Source: an uncultured Alphaproteobacteria bacterium
Lineage (GTDB): Bacteria; Pseudomonadota; Alphaproteobacteria; UBA6615
Direction of reading: 5' to 3'
DNA length: 64,000 nucleotides
Assembly: GCA_943787745.1 (NCBI GenBank)
Contig: CALSNJ010000001.1
Coordinates: forward strand, 395,520 to 459,519
The position numbers and the translations under genes were made by a program. Of the stretch, positions 17,213-26,319 are shown piece after piece; the stretch's first letter is position 1; each line of letters begins with the position of its first letter. The notes beneath the pieces are model-generated. The model worked only from the letters and a program-made list of their open reading frames with translations. It did no database searches and was not told the DNA's origin.

Positions 17213-18418
17213 ATGCCACATACTCCGGCAGCATCTGTCCTTGACCACATCACCGTGCTTGATCTGACCCGGGTCCGTTCCGGCCCGACCTGCGTTCGAC
17301 AGCTGGCGGATTGGGGCGCAAACGTCATCAAGGTGGAAATGCCACCCGCTGTCGAAGGCGGGGCGTCTCTTGGTGGTTCACGCCATGGATCGGACTTCCA
17401 GAATCTCCATCGTAACAAGCGATCACTGGCGCTGAATCTCAAGGATGAGGCTGGCAAGGAGGTGTTCTACAAGCTGGTGGCGGACGCCGACGTGGTGGTT
17501 GAGAATTATCGGCCGGATGTGAAAACCCGGCTCGGGATTGATTATGACGCCCTCTCGGCAATCAACCCGCGGATCATTCTGGCCAGTATTTCCGGTTTTG
17601 GTCAGGACGGGCCCTACGCCAAACGCCCGGGCTTTGACCAGATTGCCCAGGGTATGGGGGGACTGATGTCGATCACGGGCCTGCCCGGTCAGGGGCCTGT
17701 GCGGGTCGGTATCCCGATTGCCGATCTGACGGCGGGGTTGTTTGCCGCGCAGGGAATCATGCTCGCGCTGCTCGAGCGGGAGAAGTCCGGCAAGGGCCAA
17801 TGGTTGCACACCTCGCTGCTCGAGGCGCAGACCTTCATGCTCGATTTTCAGTCCGCGCGCTGGCTTGTCGATCAGGAAATCCCCCAACAGGCGGGGAACA
17901 ACCACCCGACAAGCATTCCCACCGGGGTTTTTGAGACCGCAGATGGGCATATGAATATTGCTGTTGCCGGGCAGGAAATCTGGGGGCGGTTCTGCCGGGC
18001 GCTCGACCATGAAGACTGGATGTCTGATCCTGATTTTGTGGATGCGCCGGCCCGGTCAGAAAACCGGGACCGTCTGAACGCCGCGATCGGCGAATGTATC
18101 GCAGCGAAAACCACCGCCGAGTGGGTCGAAGCCTTCAATGGTCTCGGTGTTCCATGCGGGCCGATCAACAATATTGGCGAGTTGTTTGCTGACGAACAGG
18201 TCGCGCATCTGGGGTTGGCCCAACCGCTGACCTCACCCGTATTGGGTGAGATGCAGTTTGTGCGCCAGCCATTCTCGCTGACCCGGACGCCGAGTTCATT
18301 CGCGGTGGCGCCGCCCGAGGTCGGTGAGCACACACAGGAAGTTCTGGCCGATCTTGGCTATGACGAAGATGAGATTGCGGCCTTGCACGAAGGCGGCGTT
18401 GTTTCATCGGGGGAATAG
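17213..18418 (+). CDS. CaiB/BaiF family CoA-transferase
   Basis: This intact 401-residue family III CoA-transferase has the likely catalytic Asp171 in GIPIADLTAG, the HRNKRSLALNLK segment and the SGFGQDGPYA loop. It transfers CoA from a donor thioester, such as succinyl-CoA, to a carboxylic acid. It lies 23 bases after the ACMSD-like gene and 10 before the VOC gene. The operon order suggests that the acid made or used by the amidohydrolase is activated as a CoA ester. It is not a close copy of the frameshifted CoA-transferase at 2003-3236. Confidence 0.9.
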   Translation: MPHTPAASVLDHITVLDLTRVRSGPTCVRQLADWGANVIKVEMPPAVEGGASLGGSRHGSDFQNLHRNKRSLALNLKDEAGKEVFYKLVADADVVVENYRPDVKTRLGIDYDALSAINPRIILASISGFGQDGPYAKRPGFDQIAQGMGGLMSITGLPGQGPVRVGIPIADLTAGLFAAQGIMLALLEREKSGKGQWLHTSLLEAQTFMLDFQSARWLVDQEIPQQAGNNHPTSIPTGVFETADGHMNIAVAGQEIWGRFCRALDHEDWMSDPDFVDAPARSENRDRLNAAIGECIAAKTTAEWVEAFNGLGVPCGPINNIGELFADEQVAHLGLAQPLTSPVLGEMQFVRQPFSLTRTPSSFAVAPPEVGEHTQEVLADLGYDEDEIAALHEGGVVSSGE

Positions 18419-18428
18419 GAGAACACAC

Positions 18429-18974
18429 ATGGATACAACCATTCGGCCAAACCTGACCCATGCGGGCCTCTGGGTCCGCGAGTCAGCCGTGATGGAAGCC
18501 TTTTACACCCGGGTCATGGGCTTTCATGTCAGCGATCGCGGATTTGTGGAGCGGTACAACGGCAACATCACCTTCATGTCGAACGATCCGACAATCCATC
18601 ACCAGGTGATCCTGGCAGAAGGTCGCCCGGACGACGTTCCGAGTACAATTAATCAACTGTCATTTCTGGTGAAGTCTCTCGACGAATTGCGGGTGATGTA
18701 TCGCCGGGTTGTGGCGGAAGGTGTGGAGAATCTGCTGCCGCGCAACCACGGGAATGCTTGGTCGGTCTATTTCGATGACCCGGAGGGCAACAATATCGAG
18801 GTTTACCTCGACTCCCCTTTCCACGTGCCCCAGCCCTTCGGCGAGTATCTCGATTTCGATCTGTCGAATGATGAGATCATGAAACTCACTGAAGATATGT
18901 GCCGGGCAACAGAGGGTTTTTTGCCGCGCGCGGAGTGGTCGGCGAAAATGGCGGCAGCTCGGGACGAGGCCTAG
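18429..18974 (+). CDS. VOC (glyoxalase/extradiol dioxygenase-like) family protein
   Basis: This 181-residue protein has the vicinal-oxygen-chelate fold: paired beta-alpha-beta modules with a first metal His in LTHAGLWV, a second near HHQVIL and a Glu in NNIEVYLD. The final part of the family's catechol-dioxygenase-like members looks similar. It may be a dioxygenase, isomerase or lyase acting in the same pathway as the preceding genes. AGGAG lies 7 bases before the ATG. Its TAG stop shares a CTAG palindrome with the stop of the converging lactonase-like gene. Confidence 0.8.
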   Translation: MDTTIRPNLTHAGLWVRESAVMEAFYTRVMGFHVSDRGFVERYNGNITFMSNDPTIHHQVILAEGRPDDVPSTINQLSFLVKSLDELRVMYRRVVAEGVENLLPRNHGNAWSVYFDDPEGNNIEVYLDSPFHVPQPFGEYLDFDLSNDEIMKLTEDMCRATEGFLPRAEWSAKMAAARDEA

Positions 18975-19777
18975 CTGCTCGGTGTCACGTCGAGCCGCGC
19001 CACAATTCCTTTGAGACGATCATCGGGGGCCGGATAACGGTCAAGTACCAACGGGTCATGGCCCGGTACGATATGGCCGGGAGTTTCGGCATGGGCTTCG
19101 AGCGTCTCATAGGCACGCACCATCTCGCCCATATTGTAGATGACCGGGAATGGGGTGCGCGTCTCCAGGTTTTCGTAGAAATGCGTGACGTCCGAGGCCA
19201 GCACGACCCAGCCACGTTTTGTCAGCACTTTGACGAATTGCAGGCCCATGGAGTGGCCGCCCACATGGTGCAGCGTGATGCCGGGCGCCAGTTCGGCTGC
19301 GCCATCGTAAAAGGCCACCCGACCCTCGAAGACGTTGCGGACCATATCGGTGACATGGTCGACGGTGAAGGAGCGGCTCATCACGTGGTTGCACATATGG
19401 GGGCCCGTGGCGAAATGCATCTCCTTTTCCTGAAGATGGAAGCGCGCCTGCGGGAACTGGGCATGGCCGCCGATATGGTCGTAATGAAGATGAGTCACGA
19501 TGACGTCGGGCACGGTGTTGGCCTGGATGCCGATGGTTTCCAGACCCTCGGTCACGCTGCGAATTAGCGTGCGCCCGCGTTTCGTGGCTTCGTCGGAATC
19601 AAAGCCCGTGTCGATGATGATGGTCCGCTCAGGCGAAACCGCAGCCCAGACGTAATAATCAATGGGCATGGGCGCATCGTCATGTGGATCACCACCGAAA
19701 AAACTTTCGCGGCGGGTGCGCTCGGCCAAGGTCGCGTACTTGACCGCATAAAGCTCCCAGATTTGCGGTGATGTCAT
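18971..19777 (-). CDS. MBL-fold metallo-hydrolase, N-acyl-homoserine lactonase-like
   Basis: This 268-residue metallo-beta-lactamase-fold protein has THLHYDHIGG, giving the dinuclear zinc motif H96-x-H98-x-D100-H101. Overall order and spacing fit the AttM/AiiB lactonase group, which opens lactone rings such as acyl-homoserine lactones or gamma-butyrolactone. Given the catabolic neighbours, a degradation-intermediate lactone is as likely as a quorum signal. GAGAGG precedes the ATG at 19777; a longer frame from 19837 has no such site. It is divergent from the beta-hydroxyacid dehydrogenase. Confidence 0.8.
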   Translation of the reverse strand: MTSPQIWELYAVKYATLAERTRRESFFGGDPHDDAPMPIDYYVWAAVSPERTIIIDTGFDSDEATKRGRTLIRSVTEGLETIGIQANTVPDVIVTHLHYDHIGGHAQFPQARFHLQEKEMHFATGPHMCNHVMSRSFTVDHVTDMVRNVFEGRVAFYDGAAELAPGITLHHVGGHSMGLQFVKVLTKRGWVVLASDVTHFYENLETRTPFPVIYNMGEMVRAYETLEAHAETPGHIVPGHDPLVLDRYPAPDDRLKGIVARLDVTPSS

Positions 19778-19858
19778 GCTTTCCTCTCCAGATGTTCTCT
19801 CGGCTATACTCCCGTGAACATGCTGGCTGAAAACCAACCGGCGAACGGGGGAACCACG

Positions 19859-20734
19859 TTGAATACAGTCTACGGTTTTATTGGCCTTGGGAATATGGGC
19901 GCGCCGATGTGCGCAAATCTGGTCGCGGCAGGCATGTCCCTACGGGTGTTTGACGCGGCGGGAACCGCAGAACGGACCCCCCAAGGCGCTGTCGTTGGCG
20001 ATAGCATTGCTGATCTGGCCGCCAACACGGACACGATTTTCCTGAGCCTGCCGGATGGGAAGGTTACCCATGCGGTCTGCGAAGAAGTTCTCTTGGCAGC
20101 GGATCGTCGTGTGTCCCGGATCGTTGATTTTTCGACGACAGGACCCGAAGCGGCGGGTGCAATCGGCGCAAAGCTTGGAGCTGCCGGGATCACCTTTGTC
20201 GATGCGCCTGTCAGTGGCGGACGTGCCGGGGCCGTTGCGGGCAGTCTGACCGTGATCGCATCCGGGCCGGGTGGGGATGTGGCACAGCTTTCCGCCGCGT
20301 TCGATGCTGTTGGTGGGAACACCTTTCACGTGGGCGCGGTGCCCGGGCAGGCACAGGCCGTTAAACTGCTCAACAATTTCCTGTCGGCCACGGCCATGGC
20401 GGCGACGTCGGAGGCGGTGTTGTTTGGCCAAAAATTTGGTGTCGATATTTCCACCATTCTCGATTGCGTGAATGTGTCGAGCGGACGGAATACGGCATCC
20501 GCAGACAAGTTTCCCAATCGGGTGGTGACCGGGTCTTATGACGCCGGGTTTGCCACGGCGCTGATGACCAAGGATGTGGCCCTGTACCTGGAGCAGGTGC
20601 GTGTGGCAGGAACACCTGAGAATATTGGTGCGGTCGTCTCTGCGCGCTGGAACGCAGCGCTGACAGATATGCCGGAGAGTGACTTTACGGAAATCTATCG
20701 CCACATCGCGGGCGAGAGCAAAACAGGGGAGTGA
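19859..20734 (+). CDS. NAD(P)-dependent beta-hydroxyacid dehydrogenase (HIBADH family)
   Basis: This 291-residue protein has the N-terminal Rossmann motif GLGNMGAPM, the substrate loop DAPVSGGRAG and the catalytic Lys segment QAVKLLNNFL. It oxidises a 3-hydroxyacid or reduces the semialdehyde. The TTG at 19859 is chosen because GGGGGAA stands 6 bases before it and because the Rossmann strand then begins near residue 5. A GTG at 19814 would add 15 residues with no such site. It is followed after 6 bases by an SDR gene. It is distinct from the mmsB-like gene at 24915. Confidence 0.85.
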   Translation: MNTVYGFIGLGNMGAPMCANLVAAGMSLRVFDAAGTAERTPQGAVVGDSIADLAANTDTIFLSLPDGKVTHAVCEEVLLAADRRVSRIVDFSTTGPEAAGAIGAKLGAAGITFVDAPVSGGRAGAVAGSLTVIASGPGGDVAQLSAAFDAVGGNTFHVGAVPGQAQAVKLLNNFLSATAMAATSEAVLFGQKFGVDISTILDCVNVSSGRNTASADKFPNRVVTGSYDAGFATALMTKDVALYLEQVRVAGTPENIGAVVSARWNAALTDMPESDFTEIYRHIAGESKTGE

Positions 20735-20740
20735 GGACGT

Positions 20741-21499
20741 ATGACGACCAATGAAGGAAAAGTGGCACTGGTGACCGGTGCGTCGTATGGGCTTGGCGCG
20801 ATGACGGCAGATTATCTCGCACGTGACGGCTTTGATGTGGCGGTCACGGACCTGAAGGTGGAGGATCTGTCCGATACCATTGCGTTGATCGAGAAGCATG
20901 GCCGCAAGGCTTTCGCCACGGCGCTTGATGTGCGCTCGGTTGATAGCATTGATGCCGCGCTCGCGGCGACGATCGAGGGCATGGGCAAGATTGATGTTCT
21001 GATCAACAATGCCGGCGTGCCGCTTTCCAAGCCGGCTCTCGATGTCGAACCGGAAGAGTTCGACAATGTGCAGAACATCAATGTGCGTGGCTGCTACTTT
21101 ATGTGTCAGCGTTTCGCGCGGCACCTGGTGGATACCGATCGCCCGGGCAACATCGTTAATCTCGCTTCGACTTTCGCCGTGATCGGCGTGCCCGGTGTGT
21201 CGGTTTACGGCATCTCAAAAGCTGCCGTCGCGGGTATCACGCGGCACCTGGCGGCCGACTGGGCCAAGTACAACATCCGCGTGAATGCGGTCGGTCCGGG
21301 CGCCACGGAAACAAAAATCCGCGCGGCGAACTTTGCGGCGAACCCGGAAGTGCGCGAGTGGAATCTCAGCCGTATTCCGATGGGGCGCTTCGGTGAACCG
21401 GAAGACACAGCCGAAGCCGTTGCGTTTCTGGCTGGCAACAAGTCGGAATACATCAACGGACATCTTCTCGTCGTCGACGGCGCGCTGACCGTCACCTGA
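20741..21499 (+). CDS. SDR family NAD(P)-dependent oxidoreductase
   Basis: This 252-residue classical short-chain dehydrogenase has TGASYGLG for cofactor binding, NNAGV, Ser143, and the catalytic Y156-x-x-x-K160 (YGISK). The acidic residue in VTDLKV after the second strand points to NAD(H) preference. The GAMTADYLARDG segment and the C-terminal NGHLLVVDG are normal. It lies 6 bases after the beta-hydroxyacid dehydrogenase, and the pair may perform consecutive oxidations. An inverted repeat follows its stop. Confidence 0.9.
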   Translation: MTTNEGKVALVTGASYGLGAMTADYLARDGFDVAVTDLKVEDLSDTIALIEKHGRKAFATALDVRSVDSIDAALAATIEGMGKIDVLINNAGVPLSKPALDVEPEEFDNVQNINVRGCYFMCQRFARHLVDTDRPGNIVNLASTFAVIGVPGVSVYGISKAAVAGITRHLAADWAKYNIRVNAVGPGATETKIRAANFAANPEVREWNLSRIPMGRFGEPEDTAEAVAFLAGNKSEYINGHLLVVDGALTVT

Positions 21500-21515
21500 T
21501 TGACCCGACCCGGGC

Positions 21516-21573
21516 CTCGCCCTTCGTCAGGCTCAGGGTGAGGCCCTCATGTTGAGCCTGACGAAATATGAGG
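21516..21573. repeat. Intergenic inverted repeat, same family as 61-130
   Basis: Arms at 21516-21543 and 21545-21573 pair along TGAGCCTGACGAA and flanking bases, with almost no loop. They match the arms at 61-130. The repeat separates the convergent SDR and beta-propeller genes. Confidence 0.8.
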
Positions 21574-21588
21574 GTCGGGGGCGTGGTT

Positions 21589-22563
21589 TCAGTCGGAGGC
21601 CGGGTCGTAATAGATCATGGCCTCCGGCATGGTTCCGCCGGCGTTGAAGCCGCCTTCGACGATTTCGCCGCGCGCGATATTGATCTTCGGCAGCACGCCA
21701 TCGGCCTGCACCACATAAAGATGCGTACTGTCATCGGTGAAGAGCACGTGGAACGGCTCACCGGGTAACGGGATTGATTTGCGTTGATCCGGGTTTGTTG
21801 GATCGAGCAGTTCCAGAAAGCCCTGATCATCGTCTTCGTTGTAAGTCGAGACGACAAGATGCGCGCCATCGGGTGAAACAAACGGCCAGCCCGGTACACC
21901 AGCAAGGGCGTGGGTGCTCTGGAGCGTGCGAGTGGCGCAATCGATGACATGCAGGAGCGGGCGATAGAAATCGCCGACGAACAACTGTGTTCCATCGTGA
22001 GACACCCGGATCGCCTGTGCGCCGACGGGCACCGGAATGCGCGCCACGATCTCACGCGAAGCCATATTGATCTCGGTGATGACCGGAAATTCCTTGGCGG
22101 AGACATAGAGCGTGTTGCCGTCAGGCGCGGCGGCAAAGAAATGCCCCGGGGTTTCCAGCCAAAGCGTATGTTCGATCTTCCAATTGTCGGGATCAATCAC
22201 AAGCACGCACCGGCTGCCATCGACGGTCACCCAGATTTTTCCGTCCGCCCCTGTAACCAGCGCATGCGGTCCTTTGTAGAGGTCCAGATCGATATGACCG
22301 GCGAGTGTCATGGTCGTCAGGTCAACCACACCGATGCGGTTGTCGGGAATATTCGGGCCGTAATCCGAGCTGCCGTAAAGCGAGACGAAGGCACGGGTGC
22401 CGTCTTTCGAGAGGGTGATCTCGTGGGGCTTGGAGGTCTCGCGGGTGCCGACCTCGACACAAGCGACGATGTCACCGGTTTCGGCATTCAATGCGGTCAG
22501 GCTGACATTTTCCTTTACCGTGAGCAGGATCAAACGGTCTTGGGATGTGGTGTTCTCGTTCAT
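21589..22563 (-). CDS. YVTN/YncE-type beta-propeller protein
   Basis: This 324-residue protein consists of repeated propeller blades with the pattern (T/V)-x-D-G-x-x-(L/A)-(F/Y)-V-(S/T), for example DGTRAFVS, DGKIWVT, DGNTLYVS and DGTQLFVG. YncE-like propellers bind ligands or partners. No signal peptide is visible, which is unusual since many relatives are periplasmic. AAGGAG 7 bases before the ATG at 22563 fixes the start. It is divergent from the valine-degradation operon, with 119 bases between the starts. Function unknown. Confidence 0.75.
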   Translation of the reverse strand: MNENTTSQDRLILLTVKENVSLTALNAETGDIVACVEVGTRETSKPHEITLSKDGTRAFVSLYGSSDYGPNIPDNRIGVVDLTTMTLAGHIDLDLYKGPHALVTGADGKIWVTVDGSRCVLVIDPDNWKIEHTLWLETPGHFFAAAPDGNTLYVSAKEFPVITEINMASREIVARIPVPVGAQAIRVSHDGTQLFVGDFYRPLLHVIDCATRTLQSTHALAGVPGWPFVSPDGAHLVVSTYNEDDDQGFLELLDPTNPDQRKSIPLPGEPFHVLFTDDSTHLYVVQADGVLPKINIARGEIVEGGFNAGGTMPEAMIYYDPASD

Positions 22564-22615
22564 CGGTATCTCCTTGCCAGACATAGTAGCCGATCACGAG
22601 AAAGGTTTGCGGGTA

Positions 22616-22644
22616 TTGGTTCGTGTCGGACCAACCGTTAGACT
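22616..22644 (+). promoter_or_regulatory. Candidate sigma70-type promoter of the valine-degradation operon
   Basis: TTGGTT (22616-22621) and TAGACT (22639-22644) are separated by exactly 17 bases. Transcription would start near 22651, upstream of the TTG start at 22683 but downstream of the alternative GTG at 22623. The same stretch holds a TTGGT/ACCAA inverted repeat that could bind a regulator. Confidence 0.35.
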
Positions 22645-22682
22645 CCGGTATAACAAGCCAGACGTCACGGCAGGGGGCCGCC

Positions 22683-23822
22683 TTGGATTTTCAGCTATCC
22701 GAAGAACAGATCGCCATACAGGACATGGCGCGCCAGTTTGCGACCGAGGAAATGCTCCCGCACGCCGAAAAATGGGACGACGAGATGATTTTCCCGGTCG
22801 AGGCGCTGCGGGATGCCGCTGCCCTCGGTTTGGCTGGAATTTATTGTGGCGAGGAACATGGCGGTTCGGGCCTCGGACGACTTGATTCGACGATTATCTT
22901 TGAGGAGCTGGCGAGCGCCTGTCCGTCGACGGCGGCCTATATCTCGATCCATAACATGTGTGCCTGGATGATCGACAGTTTTGGCAACGACGCGCTGCGC
23001 GCGAAGTTCGTTCCCAGGCTGATGACCATGGAGCATTTTGCAAGTTATTGCCTGACCGAACCCGGCGCCGGGTCAGACGCGGCGTCCCTGCGCAGCACGG
23101 CCGTGCGGGATGGTGACCATTACGTGCTGAATGGGTCCAAGGCGTTTATTTCGGGCGGCTCTGCGGCGGATGTCTATGTCTGCATGGTGCGCACTGGTGA
23201 AGACGGCCCCAAGGGCATCAGCTGCATCGTGGTTGAAAAGGACTCACCGGGACTGTCCTTCGGCAAGCTGGAAAAGAAGCTGGGCTGGAACAGCCAGCCG
23301 ACCGCAGCTGTGATTTTCGAGGATTGCCGGGTGCCGGTGGAGAACCTCGTGGGGGCGGAAGGTGACGGTTTTGCAATTGCCATGAAGGGCCTTGATGGCG
23401 GGCGTCTGAATATCGGTGCGTGCTCCGTTGGTGGCGCGCGCGCCTGCCTGGATGCGAGCCGCGACTACATGAAGGATCGCAAGCAGTTCGGTCAGCCGTT
23501 GGCAGATTTTCAGGCGCTTCAGTTTCGTCTGGCTGACATGGCGACCGAGCTTGAATCCGCCCGGCTGATGATCCATCGGGCGGCCTGGATGCTCGACAAC
23601 AACGCCCATGGCACCACGGTTGCGGCCGCGATGGCCAAGCGCGTGGCGACAGACACCGGCTTTGATGTGGTCAATCAGGCGCTGCAGCTGCATGGCGGCT
23701 ATGGCTATCTCAAGGAATTCCCGATTCAGCGCTATCTGCGCGACTTGCGGGTGCACCAAATTCTCGAAGGCACCAACGAAATCATGCGCGTGATCATCTC
23801 GCGCGATATTTTAAGACAGTAG
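22683..23822 (+). CDS. Acyl-CoA dehydrogenase, isobutyryl-CoA dehydrogenase-like
   Basis: This 379-residue FAD enzyme matches the acyl-CoA dehydrogenase layout: [10 protein letters not shown], the [11 protein letters not shown] flavin segment, [13 protein letters not shown] and the catalytic Glu of [10 protein letters not shown] (E362). The closest pattern is isobutyryl-CoA dehydrogenase, which makes methacrylyl-CoA in valine breakdown. The next two genes encode the following steps. The TTG start at 22683 gives the normal N-terminus (DFQLSEEQ) and usual length, and AGGGGG precedes it. A GTG at 22623 would add 20 atypical residues. Confidence 0.85.
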   Translation: MDFQLSEEQIAIQDMARQFATEEMLPHAEKWDDEMIFPVEALRDAAALGLAGIYCGEEHGGSGLGRLDSTIIFEELASACPSTAAYISIHNMCAWMIDSFGNDALRAKFVPRLMTMEHFASYCLTEPGAGSDAASLRSTAVRDGDHYVLNGSKAFISGGSAADVYVCMVRTGEDGPKGISCIVVEKDSPGLSFGKLEKKLGWNSQPTAAVIFEDCRVPVENLVGAEGDGFAIAMKGLDGGRLNIGACSVGGARACLDASRDYMKDRKQFGQPLADFQALQFRLADMATELESARLMIHRAAWMLDNNAHGTTVAAAMAKRVATDTGFDVVNQALQLHGGYGYLKEFPIQRYLRDLRVHQILEGTNEIMRVIISRDILRQ

Positions 23823-23829
23823 GTACTCC

Positions 23830-24894
23830 ATGAACGACGAACCGGAACTTCTGCTCGAAACACGCGGGCGGGTGGGGCTGATCACGCTCAACAAGCCGAA
23901 GGCTCTGAACGCCCTCTCGATGAACATGATCGAGCTGATGCACCCGCAGCTGCTCGCCTGGGCCAAGGATGACGCAATTGATGCGGTTGTCATTCAGGGG
24001 ACTGGAGATAAGGCGTTCTGCGCTGGCGGTGATATTCGAGACATGTATGAACAACGTGGCACCGATTTTGGAGCGGTGTATTACGCGGCCGAATATCTGC
24101 TGAACGTTTCGATCCACACCTTCCCCAAGCCTTACATCGCGCTTATGGACGGGGTGACCATGGGCGGTGGCGCCGGGGTTTCAATCCATGGATCGCACAG
24201 GATTGCCAGCGAGCGAACCCTGTTTGCCATGCCGGAAACCGGGATTGGCTTGTTCCCGGATATTGGGGCCAGCTGGTTCCTGTCCTGTTGTCCGGGTCAG
24301 ATCGGGATGTATCTCGGCCTGACGGGTTTGCGCATGCATGCTGCTGATACGCTCTATGCCGGGATCGGGGATTTCTACATGGAGTCCAGCCGGAACGAGG
24401 AACTGCTTGCTGCGCTCGCGACCGCGGGATCGCTCGATGAGTATTCGGTCAACGCATTGCTGAAGACCTTCACGAGTGATCCCGGTGTTCCGCCGCTGGC
24501 AGAACATCGCGAAGAGATTGACCGGTGTTTTGCGGGAGACAGTGTTGAAGCCATTCTTGCGGCCCTTGAAAACGAAGATACGGATTGGGCACGCACCCAG
24601 CTGAAGTATCTCGCACACAAATCTCCGACGGCTCTGAAACTCACCTTCCGGCAATTGCGGCTTGGACCGAAGATTGAATCCATCGCAGATATCATGAAGA
24701 TGGAATACCGAATGGCCCATCGCACCTATCGCGGGGTTGATCTGTTCGAGGGGATCCGCGCGGTTGTGATCGACAAGGATGGCGCCCCGCAGTGGCAGCC
24801 GGATACCCTTGCGGCGGTCCGTGATGCGGATCTGGATGAGTATTTTGTGCCGGCCCCGGGTGAACCGGATTTCAGCCAGGCGGAACTGTCATAA
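23830..24894 (+). CDS. 3-hydroxyisobutyryl-CoA hydrolase-like (enoyl-CoA hydratase/isomerase family)
   Basis: This 354-residue protein is longer than ordinary crotonases and matches the HIBCH layout: FCAGGDIRDMYE for the first oxyanion segment, MDGVTMGGGAGVSIHG for the second, FAMPETGIGLFPDIGASW with the catalytic Glu and Asp, and a C-terminal domain with AHRTYRG. It hydrolyses 3-hydroxyisobutyryl-CoA to the free acid. It lies 7 bases after the isobutyryl-CoA dehydrogenase and 20 before the 3-hydroxyisobutyrate dehydrogenase. A gene for the hydratase that makes its substrate is not adjacent. Methylmalonate-semialdehyde dehydrogenase is also not in the window. Confidence 0.85.
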   Translation: MNDEPELLLETRGRVGLITLNKPKALNALSMNMIELMHPQLLAWAKDDAIDAVVIQGTGDKAFCAGGDIRDMYEQRGTDFGAVYYAAEYLLNVSIHTFPKPYIALMDGVTMGGGAGVSIHGSHRIASERTLFAMPETGIGLFPDIGASWFLSCCPGQIGMYLGLTGLRMHAADTLYAGIGDFYMESSRNEELLAALATAGSLDEYSVNALLKTFTSDPGVPPLAEHREEIDRCFAGDSVEAILAALENEDTDWARTQLKYLAHKSPTALKLTFRQLRLGPKIESIADIMKMEYRMAHRTYRGVDLFEGIRAVVIDKDGAPQWQPDTLAAVRDADLDEYFVPAPGEPDFSQAELS

Positions 24895-24914
24895 TTCAAT
24901 CGGGAGAGAAGGCG

Positions 24915-25804
24915 ATGTCAAAGATCGGATTTATCGGGCTGGGGAACATGGGCGGGCCGATGGTGGCCAATTTGATCGCCGCAGGGCACGCGGTCAGCGC
25001 ATTCGACATCTCAGCTGATGCGGTCGCACGGGCAACGGATGCGGGTGCCAGCGCAGCGTCCAGCGGTGCAGATGCGGCATCGGGTGCGGAGATCGTCATT
25101 ACCATGCTACCGGCTGGACAGCATGTCCGTTCGGTCTATCTGGAGGATGACAAGGTGATGGAGGTCGTTGCCGCCGGATCGCTGCTGATCGATTGTTCGA
25201 CCATCGATGTGACGACGGCCATCGATATGATTGCCCAAGCTGATATGCGCGGATCTGGAGATGATTGATGCCCCGGTCTCCGGCGGCGTGGGCGGCGCCC
25301 AGGCGGGCACGCTGACCTTCATGTGTGGCGGTACGGAATCTGCATTCGGGCGGGCACAGCCAATTCTGGACGCCATGGGAAAGAACATCTTCCATGCGGG
25401 CGATGCCGGTGCCGGACAGGCAGCCAAGGTGTGCAACAACCTGATGCTGGCAATTCAGATGATTGCGGTATCCGAAGGTTTTGCGCTGGCTGACAAGCTC
25501 AATCTCGACAAGCAGAAGTTGTTTGATATTGCCTCTACGGCCACGAGCCAGTGCTGGTCTATGACGAGTTATTGCCCGGTCCCGGGACCTGTCCCGACAT
25601 CACCGGCGAACCGTGACTATGAAGCTGGGTTCACCGTGGCGATGATGCTCAAGGATCTCAAGCTGGCGCAGGAAGCCGCCCAGACGGTTGATGCCAATAC
25701 CCCGTTGGGTGCACAGGCAACCGAAATCTACGACGCCTTTTCGGCAGCCGGTCATGAGCGGATTGGATTTTTCGGCAATCTTCAAACACATCGCAGACGC
25801 TTGA
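24915..25804 (+). pseudogene. mmsB: 3-hydroxyisobutyrate dehydrogenase, with two apparent +1 frameshifts
   Basis: The protein oxidises 3-hydroxyisobutyrate to methylmalonate semialdehyde in valine degradation. The first frame gives the Rossmann motif GLGNMGGPM. The second gives DAPVSGGVGGA and the catalytic Lys segment QAAKVCNNLML. The last 12 residues (DFSAIFKHIADA) lie in a third frame ending at TGA 25802-25804. Removing one base near 25254 and one G at 25765-25766 restores 295 residues, exactly the family length. Reading without the second correction would extend the frame to 26187 through the neighbouring gene. The rest is fully conserved, so an error in the sequence is likely. Confidence 0.85.
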
Positions 25805-25828
25805 TTGGCGTCGCGGTGTCTCGACCGG

Positions 25829-26017
25829 TTAGCCGAGCGGTGCGCTCCGCTTGCGGCAGCTGCCACACAGGCGGTTGTGCCAGCCCTCGCTCTCAAACTT
25901 GTTGCCGCACATCATGCAGGGGCGCTCACTGGGCGCATCGCCATCGGCACGTGCCCGGCCGGCCTGTTCCAATTCACCATCGATATTCTCTGTGGGAACT
26001 AAACTTGTCTCGCTCAC
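25829..26017 (-). CDS. Small zinc-ribbon protein
   Basis: This protein of about 62 residues ends in a treble-clef or ribbon pattern: CMMCGNKFESEGWHNRLCGSCRKRS, that is two C-x-x-C knuckles 15 residues apart, with a conserved S-E-G-x-H-N-R between them. Similar tiny proteins occur in many Alphaproteobacteria; their role is not known. The N-terminal half is acidic and probably disordered. The GTG at 26017 is favoured by AGGA 8 bases upstream; another GTG at 26041 is possible. It converges on mmsB with only 24 bases between. Confidence 0.7.
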   Translation of the reverse strand: MSETSLVPTENIDGELEQAGRARADGDAPSERPCMMCGNKFESEGWHNRLCGSCRKRSAPLG

Positions 26018-26319
26018 AACCTGTTTCCTTTCCGATGACACATGCCAATTCAGGGCTGCGTCACGACTTCCTGCCTGTGCGGACGCGTCCCGGAGGCGCT
26101 TCCGTCTCGAAATTATATCGTTCTGGACTTTCGGCAGCGCAAAACGAATCTCTGCCCGTTCTCTTAAAACAGGGCAAAACAGCGTAATTTATTGAAAACG
26201 CTGAGTAATTTCGTTCTGGGCCGTATTTCCAGGATCGCCAATGCGATGGGTGTAAGAAAGTTCAGATTGGGTGAAAAGTCAATGCGACATTGTCAACTGC
26301 TCGGATTTTGAGACTGAAA
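26018..26319. other. 302-bp intergenic region with the two divergent starts
   Basis: This is the longest stretch without a gene in the window. It is richer in A+T than its surroundings, especially 26110-26220, as expected for promoters of the divergent zinc-ribbon and GMC oxidoreductase genes. No convincing promoter, operator or RNA structure was identified by eye. Confidence 0.5.

Noticed and set aside
25805..26187. A C-terminal extension of mmsB to 26187, giving a protein with a Cys-rich tail
   Set aside because: The extension is a frameshifted read-through of the antisense strand of the zinc-ribbon gene. Correcting one base gives the family's normal end at 25804.
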